Part shown: piece after piece, positions 1-8,513 of the stretch
How the letters are laid out: each line of letters opens with the position of its first letter
Numbering within the stretch: position 1 is the stretch's first letter
Assembly (NCBI GenBank): GCA_944325765.1
Contig: CALVBH010000035.1
Location: forward strand, 1 to 44,840
Origin: an uncultured Bacteroidales bacterium
Lineage (GTDB): Bacteria; Bacteroidota; Bacteroidia; Bacteroidales; UBA932
Direction of reading: 5' to 3'
Length of the DNA: 44,840 nucleotides
Notes under the pieces: generated by a model
What the model saw: only the letters and a program-made list of their open reading frames with translations
What the model was told of the DNA's origin: nothing
The model's database searches: none
Translations under genes and position numbers: made by a program

Positions 1-189
1 AAGAAAGAGGTTGTCAAGACTTGGTCACGCGCAAGTATGATCTCTCCTGACTTCGTGGGTCACACTGTCGCAGTTCATAATGGAAACAAGTTTATTCCTG
101 TTTACATTACTGAGAACATGGTGGGTCATAAGCTCGGCGAGTTTGCGCCTACAAGAACATTCAGAGGCCATTCGGGCAATCGTAAATAA
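1..189 (+). CDS. rpsS: 30S ribosomal protein S19 (3' end only)
   Basis: The first frame is open from base 1 to a TAA at 187-189 and encodes the last 62 residues of S19. Recognisable are the [14 protein letters not shown] segment and the C-terminal [17 protein letters not shown] tail. S19 binds the head of the 30S subunit next to S13. The start codon lies outside the window. The gene is followed after 19 bp by rplV, the normal S10-operon order. Confidence 0.97.
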   Translation, partial: KKEVVKTWSRASMISPDFVGHTVAVHNGNKFIPVYITENMVGHKLGEFAPTRTFRGHSGNRK

Positions 190-208
190 TTAAAGCATCA
201 GAAAAATT

Positions 209-628
209 ATGGGAGCTCGTAAAAGATTGATGGCCGAGAGGCTTAAAGCTGAAAAGAAGCAGACAGCTATTGCTAAACTGAATAATGTCCCTACTTCACC
301 ACGCAAAATGCGCCTCGTAGCCGATATGGTCAGAGGTATGGAGGTGAACAGGGCACTCGATGTCCTCAAATTCTCAAAGAAGCACGCTTCATTGAGCCTT
401 GAGAAACTTGTCCGCAGCGCTATCGCCAACTGGGAAGCCAAGAACCAGGACAAGACGAATGAACTGGATAACGGTAACGTATTCATCAAGACCCTTATGG
501 TCAACGAAGGCAGGACACTCAAGAGAATCCGCCCTTGCTCTCGGGGAAGAGCAGGAAGAATCCGCAAGCGTTCCAACCATATTACCATCATCCTTGACGT
601 TAAGAAACCAGCAGCAGTGGAGGAATAA
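209..628 (+). CDS. rplV: 50S ribosomal protein L22
   Basis: 139 residues. L22 binds domain I and other domains of 23S rRNA, and its beta-hairpin lines the peptide exit tunnel. The family signature is visible in the segment [16 protein letters not shown] and in the C-terminal [18 protein letters not shown], the tunnel-hairpin and rRNA-contact region. It lies between rpsS and rpsC with a 3-bp gap to rpsC, so it is cotranscribed. A 268-residue antisense frame across this gene is a shadow of it. Confidence 0.97.
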   Translation: MGARKRLMAERLKAEKKQTAIAKLNNVPTSPRKMRLVADMVRGMEVNRALDVLKFSKKHASLSLEKLVRSAIANWEAKNQDKTNELDNGNVFIKTLMVNEGRTLKRIRPCSRGRAGRIRKRSNHITIILDVKKPAAVEE

Positions 629-631
629 TTT

Positions 632-1387
632 ATGGGACAGAAAACAAATCCAATCAGCAACAGAATCGGTATCACCCGTGGTTGGGACTCTAACTGGTGT
701 GGTGGTGACTACGCATCCAAAATCGTGGAAGACTATGAAATCCGCAAATATCTGGTAAGCCGTCTCGCAAAGGCCGGCCTTTCCAAGATAGTCATCGAGC
801 GGACTCTGAAGCTCATCACAGTGACAATTCACGCTGCAAGACCCGGCGTCATCATCGGCAAGGGCGGAGCAGAGGTGGATATGCTGAAGGAAGAGCTGAA
901 GAAAGTCACCAAGAAGGATATCCAGATAAACATTTTCGAAGTCAAGAAACCTGAAGTGGACGCTCACTTCGTGGCAGACAACATCGCACGGCAGATTGAA
1001 GGCCGCGTATCGTACAGAAGGGCCATCAAGATGGCTATCGCCACTACGATGAGAGTCGGAGCCGAAGGTATCAAAATCCAGATCAGCGGACGTCTCGGCG
1101 GCGCCGAAATGGCCAGAAGCGAAATGTTCAAGGAAGGACGTACTCCTCTCCACACATTCCGCGCCGACATCGACTACGCACTGGCAGAGGCTCACACCAA
1201 GGTCGGCGTTCTCGGTATCAAGGTCTGGATCTGCAACGGCGAGGTCTACGGAAAGAAAGACCTTTCTCCTAACGCAGGCATTGCAGCCCAGGCTGCCTCA
1301 CAGAACTCTTCCCGTCAGGGCGGTCGCGGAGACCGTCGCCGTGGCGGAAGAAACCGCGGAGGCGAACGCAAGGACAACAACAAATAA
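632..1387 (+). CDS. rpsC: 30S ribosomal protein S3
   Basis: 251 residues. S3 binds the 30S head at the mRNA entry channel. It starts [20 protein letters not shown], as Bacteroidota S3 does. A KH domain with the loop [13 protein letters not shown] sits near residues 65-85, and the C-terminal S3 domain follows ([20 protein letters not shown]). The last 30 or so residues are a basic Arg/Gly-rich tail, usual for S3 in this phylum. Oddly, the gene is followed by a terminator and the convergent clpB, not by rplP, so the S10 operon ends here. Confidence 0.97.
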   Translation: MGQKTNPISNRIGITRGWDSNWCGGDYASKIVEDYEIRKYLVSRLAKAGLSKIVIERTLKLITVTIHAARPGVIIGKGGAEVDMLKEELKKVTKKDIQINIFEVKKPEVDAHFVADNIARQIEGRVSYRRAIKMAIATTMRVGAEGIKIQISGRLGGAEMARSEMFKEGRTPLHTFRADIDYALAEAHTKVGVLGIKVWICNGEVYGKKDLSPNAGIAAQAASQNSSRQGGRGDRRRGGRNRGGERKDNNK

Positions 1388-1413
1388 GACAGAATAAGTT
1401 TGTGTTCATATTG

Positions 1414-1455
1414 AAAGCGGCGGGTCCCGGAATACCGGAATCCGCCGCTTTTTTA
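1414..1455 (+). terminator. Intrinsic terminator after rpsC
   Basis: A GC-rich inverted repeat (AAAGCGGCGG at 1414-1423, CCGCCGCTTT at 1442-1451, with extra pairing in the loop: TCCCGG and CCGGAA) is followed by a T-run. It lies 27 bp after the rpsC stop and 15 bp before the clpB stop. Because the stem is flanked by A and T runs it probably works in both directions. Confidence 0.88.
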
Positions 1456-1469
1456 TTGTCATTACGGGA

Positions 1470-3611
1470 CTATCTTATGACTATCTGACCGTCACGCACA
1501 TCCACCGTGATGACAGACTCCTTGTGGACGCTGCCGTCGAGGATGGCCTTGGCGATAAGATTAACCAGTTCACGCTGCATCAGCCGCTTTACAGGACGTG
1601 CACCATAGACAGGATCATAGCCCTTGTCGGTCATGTAATCCTCGAACGCAGAGGTGAAGCTGATGGTTACACCGTTTGCGGAAAGCTTTTCCTTCAGGTC
1701 AGCCATCTGCAGATGCAGAATCTCCCTGATATCCTTCTTCGTAAGCGGCTCGAACATGATTATCTCGTCAATCGTGTTCAGGAACTCCGGTCTTACCGTG
1801 CTTTTCAGCACATTTATGACCTCTTTCCTGCACTCCGAGAGCAGTCCGGCCCGTTTTTCGGCACTCACGTCGTCACCCAGCCTGTCCATATAGCCCTGGA
1901 TAATCTCCGCACCGGCGTTGGACGTCATTATCAGGATAGTGTTCTTGAAGTCCACTGTCCGGCCCTTGTTATCGGTCAGACGCCCGTCGTCCAGAACCTG
2001 CAGAAGGATATTGAACACATCGGGATGGGCCTTCTCTATCTCATCGAGCAGGACCACGGAATAAGGCTTTCTCCGCACGGCTTCCGTGAGCTGTCCGCCC
2101 TCGTCGTAACCCACGTATCCCGGAGGCGCACCTACCAGACGGCTCACTGAATGCCTCTCCTGATACTCACTCATATCGATACGGGTCATCATATTCTCGT
2201 CGTTGAACAGGAACTCCGCCAGTGCCTTCGCCAGCTCGGTCTTACCCACACCGGTAGTACCGAGGAACAGAAACGAGCCGATAGGACGTTTCTCGTTCTG
2301 CAGGCCCGCACGGCTTCTTCTCACGGCGTCGGACACCGCCTGGATTGCCTGGTCCTGTCCGACCACCCTCTTGTGGAGCTCGCTTTCCATGCGCAGAAGT
2401 TTCTCCTTCTCGCTTTCAAGCATTCTCTTCACAGGGATACCGGTCCATTTGGCGACGACTTCGGCAATATCTTCCGGAGTCACGGCTTCCGTGATGATAG
2501 GGTCCTTTATGGATGCCTGCCTGGCCGTAAGCTCATCTATTTTCTTCTTCGCATCGGCCATCTTACCGTAACGTATTTCGGCCACCTTGCCGTAATCGCC
2601 GGCACGTTCTGCATTCTGTGCCTGGATCTTGTAGTCCTCGACCTGCTGTCTGGCAGTCTGCAGTCCGGAAAGAATGGCCTTTTCCTCGTCCCAGCGCTTC
2701 ATCAGTTCATCCCTTCTGGCGTTCAGAGACGAAAGTTCCTCCTCTATCTTGTCCATCTTCAGGGACACTCCCTCACGCTTGATGGCTGCCTTTTCTATTT
2801 CCAGCTGACGTATCCTGCTGTTCAGGGTATCGATAGGTTCCGGCACGGAGTTCATTTCCAGCCTCAGTTTGGACGCGGCCTCATCCACCAGGTCTATCGC
2901 CTTGTCCGGCAGGAATCTGTTCGTAATATACCTGTGCGACAGTTCCACGGCCGCTATCAGGGCGTCATCCTCGATTCTGACCTTGTGGTGATTCTCGTAT
3001 TTCTCCTTCAGTCCCCTCAGGATGGAAATGGGCTCCGCCGGAGTAGGCTCATCCACCATCACCATCTGGAACCTCCGTTCCAATGCCTTGTCCGACTCGA
3101 AATATTTCTGATATTCATCCAGAGTGGTGGAACCGATAGTCCTGAGTTCGCCACGTGCCAATGCCGGTTTCAGGATATTGGAAGCATCCATCGCACCGGA
3201 AGTACGTCCGGCACCGACAAGCGTATGTATCTCATCGATAAAGAGGATGATTTCCCCGTTGCTGTCCACGACTTCCTTCACTACGCCTTTCAGCCTTTCC
3301 TCGAACTCTCCCTGATATTTCGCACCGGCAATCAGCGCGCCGAGGTCCAGTGAATATATCTTCTTCGTCTTCAGGTTCTCCGGCACGTTGCCGTTCACGA
3401 TATTCTGCGCGATTCCCTCTGAAATCGCCGTCTTTCCCACACCCGGTTCACCGACCAGGATAGGGTTGTTCTTGGTACGCCTGCTCAATATCTGCAGGAC
3501 ACGCCGGATTTCCTCATCCCTGCCGATGACAGGATCGAGTTTCCCCTGCGCAGCCCTTTCGTTCAGGTTCACCGCGAATTTTTCAAGATTTTCAAGTTTG
3601 TTGTTATCCAT
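1470..3611 (-). CDS. clpB: ATP-dependent disaggregase ClpB lacking the N-terminal domain
   Basis: 713 residues; full-length ClpB is usually about 860. ClpB is a cytosolic hexameric AAA+ disaggregase working with DnaK. Seen in order: first AAA+ domain with Walker A GEPGVGKT (54-61), pore-loop Tyr99 in [11 protein letters not shown] and Walker [10 protein letters not shown]; a long coiled-coil M domain around 255-370, which separates ClpB from ClpA; and a second AAA+ domain with GTTGVGKT, pore loop [13 protein letters not shown] and [15 protein letters not shown]. The protein begins at the position where E. coli makes its short internal-start ClpB. The start has a good ribosome-binding site (AAGGAGA). 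Only about 150 bp separate it from secG, so no N-domain can be encoded upstream. Confidence 0.95.
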   Translation of the reverse strand: MDNNKLENLEKFAVNLNERAAQGKLDPVIGRDEEIRRVLQILSRRTKNNPILVGEPGVGKTAISEGIAQNIVNGNVPENLKTKKIYSLDLGALIAGAKYQGEFEERLKGVVKEVVDSNGEIILFIDEIHTLVGAGRTSGAMDASNILKPALARGELRTIGSTTLDEYQKYFESDKALERRFQMVMVDEPTPAEPISILRGLKEKYENHHKVRIEDDALIAAVELSHRYITNRFLPDKAIDLVDEAASKLRLEMNSVPEPIDTLNSRIRQLEIEKAAIKREGVSLKMDKIEEELSSLNARRDELMKRWDEEKAILSGLQTARQQVEDYKIQAQNAERAGDYGKVAEIRYGKMADAKKKIDELTARQASIKDPIITEAVTPEDIAEVVAKWTGIPVKRMLESEKEKLLRMESELHKRVVGQDQAIQAVSDAVRRSRAGLQNEKRPIGSFLFLGTTGVGKTELAKALAEFLFNDENMMTRIDMSEYQERHSVSRLVGAPPGYVGYDEGGQLTEAVRRKPYSVVLLDEIEKAHPDVFNILLQVLDDGRLTDNKGRTVDFKNTILIMTSNAGAEIIQGYMDRLGDDVSAEKRAGLLSECRKEVINVLKSTVRPEFLNTIDEIIMFEPLTKKDIREILHLQMADLKEKLSANGVTISFTSAFEDYMTDKGYDPVYGARPVKRLMQRELVNLIAKAILDGSVHKESVITVDVRDGQIVIR

Positions 3612-3662
3612 ATTTAATCTCCTTTTTTCTGTTTTCCGACCGGCATCACGCTTTACACACGC

Positions 3663-3701
3663 GTTTAGCCGTCTGCTCTGTAAAAGAACAAACGGCTAAA
3701 C
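3663..3701. promoter_or_regulatory. 10-bp inverted repeat in the clpB leader
   Basis: GTTTAGCCGT (3663-3672) and ACGGCTAAAC (3692-3701) are perfect reverse complements with a 19-nt loop. They lie just downstream of the likely clpB promoter on the minus strand, so the repeat would span the transcription start and leader. It is not the CIRCE sequence. It may be an operator or an mRNA hairpin; function unknown. Confidence 0.5.
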
Positions 3702-3702
3702 T

Positions 3703-3737
3703 CAAATTATATTCCGATTAAATATGGACTGACAAAA
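3703..3737 (-). promoter_or_regulatory. Probable clpB promoter (Bacteroidota type)
   Basis: On the minus strand TTTTG (complement of 3733-3737) is followed after 21 bp by TATAATTTG (3711-3703). This resembles the Bacteroidota TTTG/TAnnTTTG pair but the -7 element is imperfect. A short perfect palindrome, CTGACA-AAA-TGTCAG at 3729-3743, overlaps the -33 element and could be a binding site. Confidence 0.4.
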
Positions 3738-3763
3738 TGTCAGTAACGTGCCCTGTCCCGCGC

Positions 3764-4147
3764 CTATTCAGCCTCGGTCGCAGGTGCTTCCTGTGCAGGA
3801 GCTTCCTGAGCCGGAGTCCCGGCACCCGGAACGCCCTGAACCGGCGGGAACTGAGGACGGCTTTCTTCGATGGAACGCTCTATCTGGTCAGTAACGTCCA
3901 TACCGCCTTTCCCGTTTCCGTTCGTAGAGAAAGAAGAAGCGATGGTCAGAACCAGGATGCAGCTCACGAGAATCCAGGTGACCTTTTCGAGGATGTCGGC
4001 AGTCTGGCGCACGCCGAAAGTCTGGTTTCCCGCAGCGAAATTGCTGGCAAGTCCGCCGCCCTTTCCATTCTGGAGCAGAACCGTAACCGTAAGGAGAATG
4101 CTTGCAAGAATGATAAGCACTACCAATATTGTAAAGACAACATTCAT
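3764..4147 (-). CDS. secG: Preprotein translocase subunit SecG
   Basis: 127 residues. SecG is the small inner-membrane subunit of the SecYEG translocon. Two hydrophobic helices (about residues 3-23 and 55-75) flank the conserved cytoplasmic loop LLQNGKGGGLASNFAAGNQ, the family hallmark. The C-terminus after residue 95 is a Pro/Ala/Glu-rich tail ending in imperfect repeats of PAQEA, longer than in E. coli SecG (110 residues). It is the last gene of the operon sigma54 regulator-lptE-TPR-secG, with a 2-bp gap to the previous gene. Confidence 0.93.
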   Translation of the reverse strand: MNVVFTILVVLIILASILLTVTVLLQNGKGGGLASNFAAGNQTFGVRQTADILEKVTWILVSCILVLTIASSFSTNGNGKGGMDVTDQIERSIEESRPQFPPVQGVPGAGTPAQEAPAQEAPATEAE

Positions 4148-4149
4148 AA

Positions 4150-4764
4150 TTATCCTTGATTTTTAATTTCCAATTCTCGAATAAGGGCTGCAAAGTAAGC
4201 ATTTTTTTCCGGATATGCCAAAATTAGTTTCGAATATATCTTTCTGGCCTGCTCCGGATAGCCCTGTTCGGCATAAATCCTGGCGAGCGTCTCGGTATAG
4301 AACTCCAGCGGAGCCTCCTCCTCCCGGCTGTCCGGCTCAGGCTCGGGACCTTCCTGCCGCGCGGTGAATTGCGGCACCTGAACCGCATCGCCGGATTTCT
4401 TTATCCGGTCGTATTCCTCCTGCGAGAAGTAATCCCCTCCCACGACGAGCACTTTCCGCGAATGCTGTCCGCCGGTATTGTTCCGGCCGGCATCGCCGCC
4501 GGCAATATACGATTTAAGTATGGTATCGAGGTCCTTGTCGGAACAGTCGGCGACGGTCTTTCCCTTCCTGACTGCGGAGAGGATTTTTCCTGCGGGGACA
4601 TAAAGCGCGGAATCGGCGAGGACGGACAGGGCGCTCTCTTCATTGCCCGTTGCCGCAAGCCTCAGACAAAACTCCCGGCGGGCATTCGCAAACCAGGGAT
4701 AAAGGTTCACCACGCCTGCCAGTTCGTCGAGAGTCAGTGATTCAAGGTCTATATACTGTCTCAT
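4150..4764 (-). CDS. Tetratricopeptide-like protein of the lptE-secG operon
   Basis: 204 residues, no signal peptide or membrane helix. The N-terminus (MRQYIDLESLTLDELAGVVN) is followed by helical segments and a low-complexity acidic Pro/Glu stretch at about 135-152. A C-terminal TPR-like helix pair follows (TLARIYAEQGYPEQARKIYS, then LAYPEKNAYFAALIRELE). A protein of this kind commonly sits between lptE and secG in Bacteroidota; its role is not known to me. It starts 6 bp after lptE. The C-terminal TPR suggests protein-protein contacts in the cytoplasm. Confidence 0.8.
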   Translation of the reverse strand: MRQYIDLESLTLDELAGVVNLYPWFANARREFCLRLAATGNEESALSVLADSALYVPAGKILSAVRKGKTVADCSDKDLDTILKSYIAGGDAGRNNTGGQHSRKVLVVGGDYFSQEEYDRIKKSGDAVQVPQFTARQEGPEPEPDSREEEAPLEFYTETLARIYAEQGYPEQARKIYSKLILAYPEKNAYFAALIRELEIKNQG

Positions 4765-4770
4765 AGCCTG

Positions 4771-5286
4771 TTACCAGTTCGCTACCGTAGCGTTGAACAC
4801 GTCCTCGACCAGTTTTTCTATGATTTCCTCGCACAAGCCGGATTCCACCGCATCCAGGGACTGGGTGGCATCGAAGTCGGAATATGCAGAGAAAGACTGC
4901 TCGTAGTCGTCTTCGGGATATTTCCTGTTCGTGAAATAAATCTTTATGTTGACTGTCAGACGGTTCTGCGCCGCCACCTCGTCCGCCGTGATACCCATCG
5001 CCTTCACGTCGTAGCCGGTGATTTCACCCCTTATGTCGAGATCGCCTTCCTCGTCGACCTGGTCCAGACGGGTGAGCCTGGTGAACTGATCCCGCAGAGC
5101 CTCGGTCAGTTCGTTGCTCAGCGTAGGATTCACACGCAGCGCCTTGTATTCGAAATAATGTATGGATACCGTATGCACATCGGGCTGGATGGATGTTCCC
5201 GAGAACGAATAGATGCCGCAGGAGCGGACTATAAGGCCGAGCACCGCCATCGCCGCCACGAAAAATACGACTCGAATCTTTTTCAT
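4771..5286 (-). CDS. lptE: LptE-like LPS assembly lipoprotein
   Basis: 171 residues from the chosen start at 5286 (MKKIRVVFF); a Met two codons upstream (5292) is also possible. The N-terminal signal ends in a relaxed lipobox (IVRSC). LptE is the outer-membrane lipoprotein that plugs LptD and helps deliver LPS to the surface. The family pattern is visible: GIYSFSGTSIQPDVHTVSI just after the lipid cysteine, then NPTLSNELTEALRDQFTRLT and a two-layer alpha/beta fold ending in EEIIEKLVEDVFNATVANW. The gap to the upstream regulator gene is about 15 bp, so it is in the same operon. Confidence 0.85.
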   Translation of the reverse strand: MKKIRVVFFVAAMAVLGLIVRSCGIYSFSGTSIQPDVHTVSIHYFEYKALRVNPTLSNELTEALRDQFTRLTRLDQVDEEGDLDIRGEITGYDVKAMGITADEVAAQNRLTVNIKIYFTNRKYPEDDYEQSFSAYSDFDATQSLDAVESGLCEEIIEKLVEDVFNATVANW

Positions 5287-5301
5287 ATACATTTACATTT
5301 T

Positions 5302-6582
5302 TCAGAAGGATTTCAATTTGCGGTAAAGAGTCCTCTCCGAAATTCCCAGCTCCTCGGCGGCAAGCTTTCTGTTGCCGTGATACTTGTCCAGCGCCTTTCT
5401 GATGAGTTCAAGCTCCTTTTTCTCTATCGAAAGGTCTCCCGACAACTGTTCTTCCGGTCCGGTTTCCTCTTTCACTACCACTCCCGCCTGCTGCTCCTCC
5501 GGCTCCTCGGCCCTCGGATACATACCGGACACGATATTTTCCGGAGTCCGGGACACCGGAGCGGAGCCTCCGGAGCCATTTCCGTCCCCGCCTATCAGCA
5601 TACCTGAAACCTGACGGTCATCAGGCGCGGCGTGCCCCGCAATGACAGACTTCAGATAGTCGACATCCTGCTTCAACTGGTAAATGGACCTGACAATCAT
5701 CTCCTTTTCCGACGGAGAAAAAGCATCGTCAGCCTGCCCCGACGCCTTCACCGGAAGCAGATTCGGCTCGTCCTTCGGGATATAATGCGCCAGTGTCGCG
5801 GCATTTATCTCGCGCTTCTCGGTTCCCGGCTTCGCCTTTACGGATTCTATGGCGGAAACGGTTTCAGCCACGTTCTTCAGCTGGCGGATGTTGCCGGGCC
5901 AGCGATAATTCTTCAGAACATTCACCGCATCCTCTGTCAGAGAGACTTTCGCCATACCGTACTTCGCGGCGAAATCCGAAGCGAACTTCCTGAACAGCAG
6001 ATGGATATCATCTTTCCTTTCCCTGAGCGCAGGCATCGAAATGGAAACCGCATTCAGCCTGTAATACAGATCTTCGCGGAATTTCCCCCTCGAAACCGCA
6101 TACTGCAGATTCACATTAGTCGCCGCCACCACCCTAACATCGGTTTTCAGCACCTTCGAAGAACCCACGCGGATAAATTCTCCCGACTGGAGCACCCTCA
6201 GCAGTTTCGCCTGTGAAGACAACGGCAGTTCGCCGATTTCGTCCAGAAACAGAGTGCCGCCGTCGGCTTCCTCGAAATACCCCCGCCTCATTTCGTTGGC
6301 GCCGGTAAAGGCGCCCTTCTCATGTCCGAAAAGTTCGGAATCTATCGTACCCTCGGGAATGGCGCCGCAGTTCACCGCGAAATACTTTCCGGTGCGTCTG
6401 AGACTGAACTGATGAATGATTTTGGGGATGTTTTCCTTTCCCACGCCGCTTTCTCCGCTGATGATGACCGTCAGGTCGGTCGGAGCCACGGCCACGGCTA
6501 TATCCAAAGCCCTGTTAAGAGCCGGATCATTGCCTATTATGTCGAATTTATTCTTTAATATCTGTAATTCCTGTGTCGTCAT
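5302..6582 (-). CDS. Sigma-54-dependent transcriptional activator (no receiver domain)
   Basis: 426 residues. An AAA+ enhancer-binding protein that remodels sigma-54 polymerase. Walker A GESGVGKE (43-50), the sigma-54 contact loop GAFTGA (90-95), Walker B GGTLFLDE (108-115) and the arginine-finger region YYRLN are all present. A disordered acidic, Gly/Ser-rich stretch (about 330-385) links to a Fis-type helix-turn-helix at the C-terminus (HGNRKLAAEELGISERTLYR). There is no N-terminal receiver or sensor domain, so activity may be controlled by level or by a partner. It heads the lptE-TPR-secG operon, an arrangement I recall as common in Bacteroidota. No clear -24/-12 promoter was seen in this window. 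Confidence 0.92.
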   Translation of the reverse strand: MTTQELQILKNKFDIIGNDPALNRALDIAVAVAPTDLTVIISGESGVGKENIPKIIHQFSLRRTGKYFAVNCGAIPEGTIDSELFGHEKGAFTGANEMRRGYFEEADGGTLFLDEIGELPLSSQAKLLRVLQSGEFIRVGSSKVLKTDVRVVAATNVNLQYAVSRGKFREDLYYRLNAVSISMPALRERKDDIHLLFRKFASDFAAKYGMAKVSLTEDAVNVLKNYRWPGNIRQLKNVAETVSAIESVKAKPGTEKREINAATLAHYIPKDEPNLLPVKASGQADDAFSPSEKEMIVRSIYQLKQDVDYLKSVIAGHAAPDDRQVSGMLIGGDGNGSGGSAPVSRTPENIVSGMYPRAEEPEEQQAGVVVKEETGPEEQLSGDLSIEKKELELIRKALDKYHGNRKLAAEELGISERTLYRKLKSF

Positions 6583-6589
6583 AAGACTA

Positions 6590-6597
6590 CAAAGTTA
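6590..6597 (-). promoter_or_regulatory. -7 promoter element for the sigma-54 activator operon
   Basis: TAACTTTG on the minus strand matches TAnnTTTG exactly and ends only 7 bp before the ATG at 6582. Transcription would start at or within a few bases of the start codon, implying a leaderless or near-leaderless mRNA. No good -33 element at 19-21 bp was found. Confidence 0.5.
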
Positions 6598-6671
6598 TTA
6601 AAACCCGCGGATTTCCGCATATTGTGCAAGATTTTTTTGGAATCCATGTCGGATTAATCCCGATTATTTGT

Positions 6672-6679
6672 TATATTTG
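6672..6679 (+). promoter_or_regulatory. -7 promoter element for the 6737 lipoprotein gene
   Basis: TATATTTG is a perfect TAnnTTTG match 57 bp before the start codon. No TTTG was found at the expected 19-21 bp upstream, so only the -7 half is supported. Confidence 0.5.
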
Positions 6680-6736
6680 TCAAAAATATGCCTGTAGGAA
6701 ACAGATAAAAGCAAACCATATTAAAATTTGAACAAA

Positions 6737-8377
6737 ATGAAAAAAAGTTTCAAAATCTTTTCTTCTGCCGTACTGGGACTGGCTGCAGTAGCCTGCAGCT
6801 CTCCGCAAAAGATGGCGGAAATGGCTGAAAACGTAAGCGTACAATCAGATCCGGCCGTGCTCGAAGTCGTGGCTGACAAGATAGAGGCTACCGTCTCCGT
6901 CACCTATCCGGCAGACTACTTCCATCCGAAGGCTATCCTGGAAGTGACTCCGGTCATAGTATATGAAGGCGGAGAAGCCAAAATGGCTCCGTTCACATAT
7001 CAGGGAGAAGATGTAAAGGACAACTACAAGGTAGTTCCGGAGGAAGGCTCCACCGTTACCGAGAAAGTCAGCTTCGACTATGCTCCCGGTATGGAAAAGA
7101 GTTACCTCGAACTCCGCGGAGTGGTGAAGTACAAGAACAAGACCGTAGAAATGCCTTCGAAGAAAGTCGCTGACGGCGCCAACACTACCTACATGCTGGT
7201 GGACAAGAGCGGAAAGGCAGACTACAAGGCAGACAACTATCAGGAAATCATCAAGCAGACGGCTGAAGGCCAGATCCTCTACACCATCAACAGCTCATAC
7301 GTAAGAGGAAACCAGCTCAAGTCAGAGTCCATCAAGAACTTCCAGGCTGCTCTCGATGAAATCAAGGCCAACGAACGCAAGGCCATCACCAGCACTGACA
7401 TCGTGGCTTATGCATCACCTGACGGCAGCGAAGAACTGAATGACAAACTTTCAGGAAAACGTTCCGAGACCGCCGAGAAAGCTTTCGGCAAGGTGACGAA
7501 GGGTCACGAAGTGGAGGCTCCGGTAAACGTTACCAGCGTAGGTGAGGACTGGGAAGGCTTCCAGGCTCTCGTATCCGCATCCGACATCGAAGACAAGGAC
7601 CTGATCATCCGCGTACTGTCCATGTACAGCGACCCGGCTGTCCGCGAAAAGGAAATCAAGAACATGTCGGCCGTATACCAGGCTCTCAAGAAAGAAGTTC
7701 TCCCTGAACTCCGCCGTGCACGCTTCATCGCCAACGTTGAATTCACGAACTACTCGAACGACGAACTCCTGAAACTGATCGACGAGAACATCGACATCCT
7801 CGATGAGGAAGCTCTCCTGCGCGCCGCATCAGTGGTCAAGGACAATGCCGACAAGGTAGCAATCTACAAGAAAGCCATCGAGAAATACGCCAGCGCACGC
7901 GCACAGTACAACCTCGGTGTAGCCTACATCTGCTCAGGAGATCTGGCAAATGCGAAAGCAGCACTCTCGAAGGCTGAAAAGGATGCCGACTGGCAGAACG
8001 CCATGGGTGTAATCGCCCTCAGGGAAGGTGACAACGCCGCTGCAGCAAAATACTTCGCAGCATCAGGCAATGCCACTTCAAAGGAAAATGCGGCAGTCCT
8101 CGACATCCTCGCAGGCAAATATGCCGACGCAGCAGCCAAACTCGCTTCTGCAGAGCACAGCTGCAACCAGGCTCTGGCATACATCCTGACCGGACAGCTC
8201 GACAAGGCCGTGACTTCAGCAGACTGCGGATGCCCTCTCGCATCATATCTGAAAGCCATCGCAGCGGCTCGCCAGGGTAAGGCAGATGACGTGAAGAAGT
8301 ATATTCAGGAAGCCAGCAAGGACAGCAAACTCGCTGAAAGGGCTGCCAAGGACATCGAATTCGCCCAGTACAAGTAA
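6737..8377 (+). CDS. OmpA-like domain and TPR lipoprotein
   Basis: 546 residues from ATG 6737; a TTG nine bases upstream is in frame but less likely. A signal peptide ends at a lipobox with Cys20 (GLAAVACSS), so it is an envelope lipoprotein. Residues about 30-160 form a beta-rich region. Next is an OmpA-like segment with the peptidoglycan-domain pattern (IVAYASPDGSEELNDKLSGK, then RSETAEKAF), around 165-320. The last 180 residues are Ala-rich helical repeats of TPR type (YNLGVAYICSGDLANAKAAL). A likely job is linking envelope complexes to peptidoglycan; that is inference. It is monocistronic, with its own -7 element and terminator. Confidence 0.82.
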   Translation: MKKSFKIFSSAVLGLAAVACSSPQKMAEMAENVSVQSDPAVLEVVADKIEATVSVTYPADYFHPKAILEVTPVIVYEGGEAKMAPFTYQGEDVKDNYKVVPEEGSTVTEKVSFDYAPGMEKSYLELRGVVKYKNKTVEMPSKKVADGANTTYMLVDKSGKADYKADNYQEIIKQTAEGQILYTINSSYVRGNQLKSESIKNFQAALDEIKANERKAITSTDIVAYASPDGSEELNDKLSGKRSETAEKAFGKVTKGHEVEAPVNVTSVGEDWEGFQALVSASDIEDKDLIIRVLSMYSDPAVREKEIKNMSAVYQALKKEVLPELRRARFIANVEFTNYSNDELLKLIDENIDILDEEALLRAASVVKDNADKVAIYKKAIEKYASARAQYNLGVAYICSGDLANAKAALSKAEKDADWQNAMGVIALREGDNAAAAKYFAASGNATSKENAAVLDILAGKYADAAAKLASAEHSCNQALAYILTGQLDKAVTSADCGCPLASYLKAIAAARQGKADDVKKYIQEASKDSKLAERAAKDIEFAQYK

Positions 8378-8410
8378 CAGACTGTACCTTTCCTGAAGAT
8401 TTAAAACTGA

Positions 8411-8444
8411 AACCGGTCCTGAAAAACTTGGGACCGGTTTTTTT
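8411..8444 (+). terminator. Intrinsic terminator after the 6737 gene
   Basis: AACCGGTCC (8411-8419) and GGACCGGTT (8431-8439) form a perfect 9-bp stem followed by a run of T to 8444, 33 bp after the stop codon. Confidence 0.92.
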
Positions 8445-8513
8445 AGAGCCGGGACAAGACAGCCCGACCGGCACCGGCATACGACAGAAAACCGACAATA
8501 AGGTATTTGATAT

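Noticed and set aside
2151..3353. 400-residue plus-strand frame across clpB
   Set aside because: Opposite the conserved AAA+ and M domains of clpB; composition rich in His, Leu and Arg as expected for an antisense shadow.
3663..3701. CIRCE (HrcA operator) upstream of clpB
   Set aside because: The arms are GTTTAGCCGT/ACGGCTAAAC with a 19-nt loop; CIRCE is TTAGCACTC-N9-GAGTGCTAA. Only TTAGC is shared.
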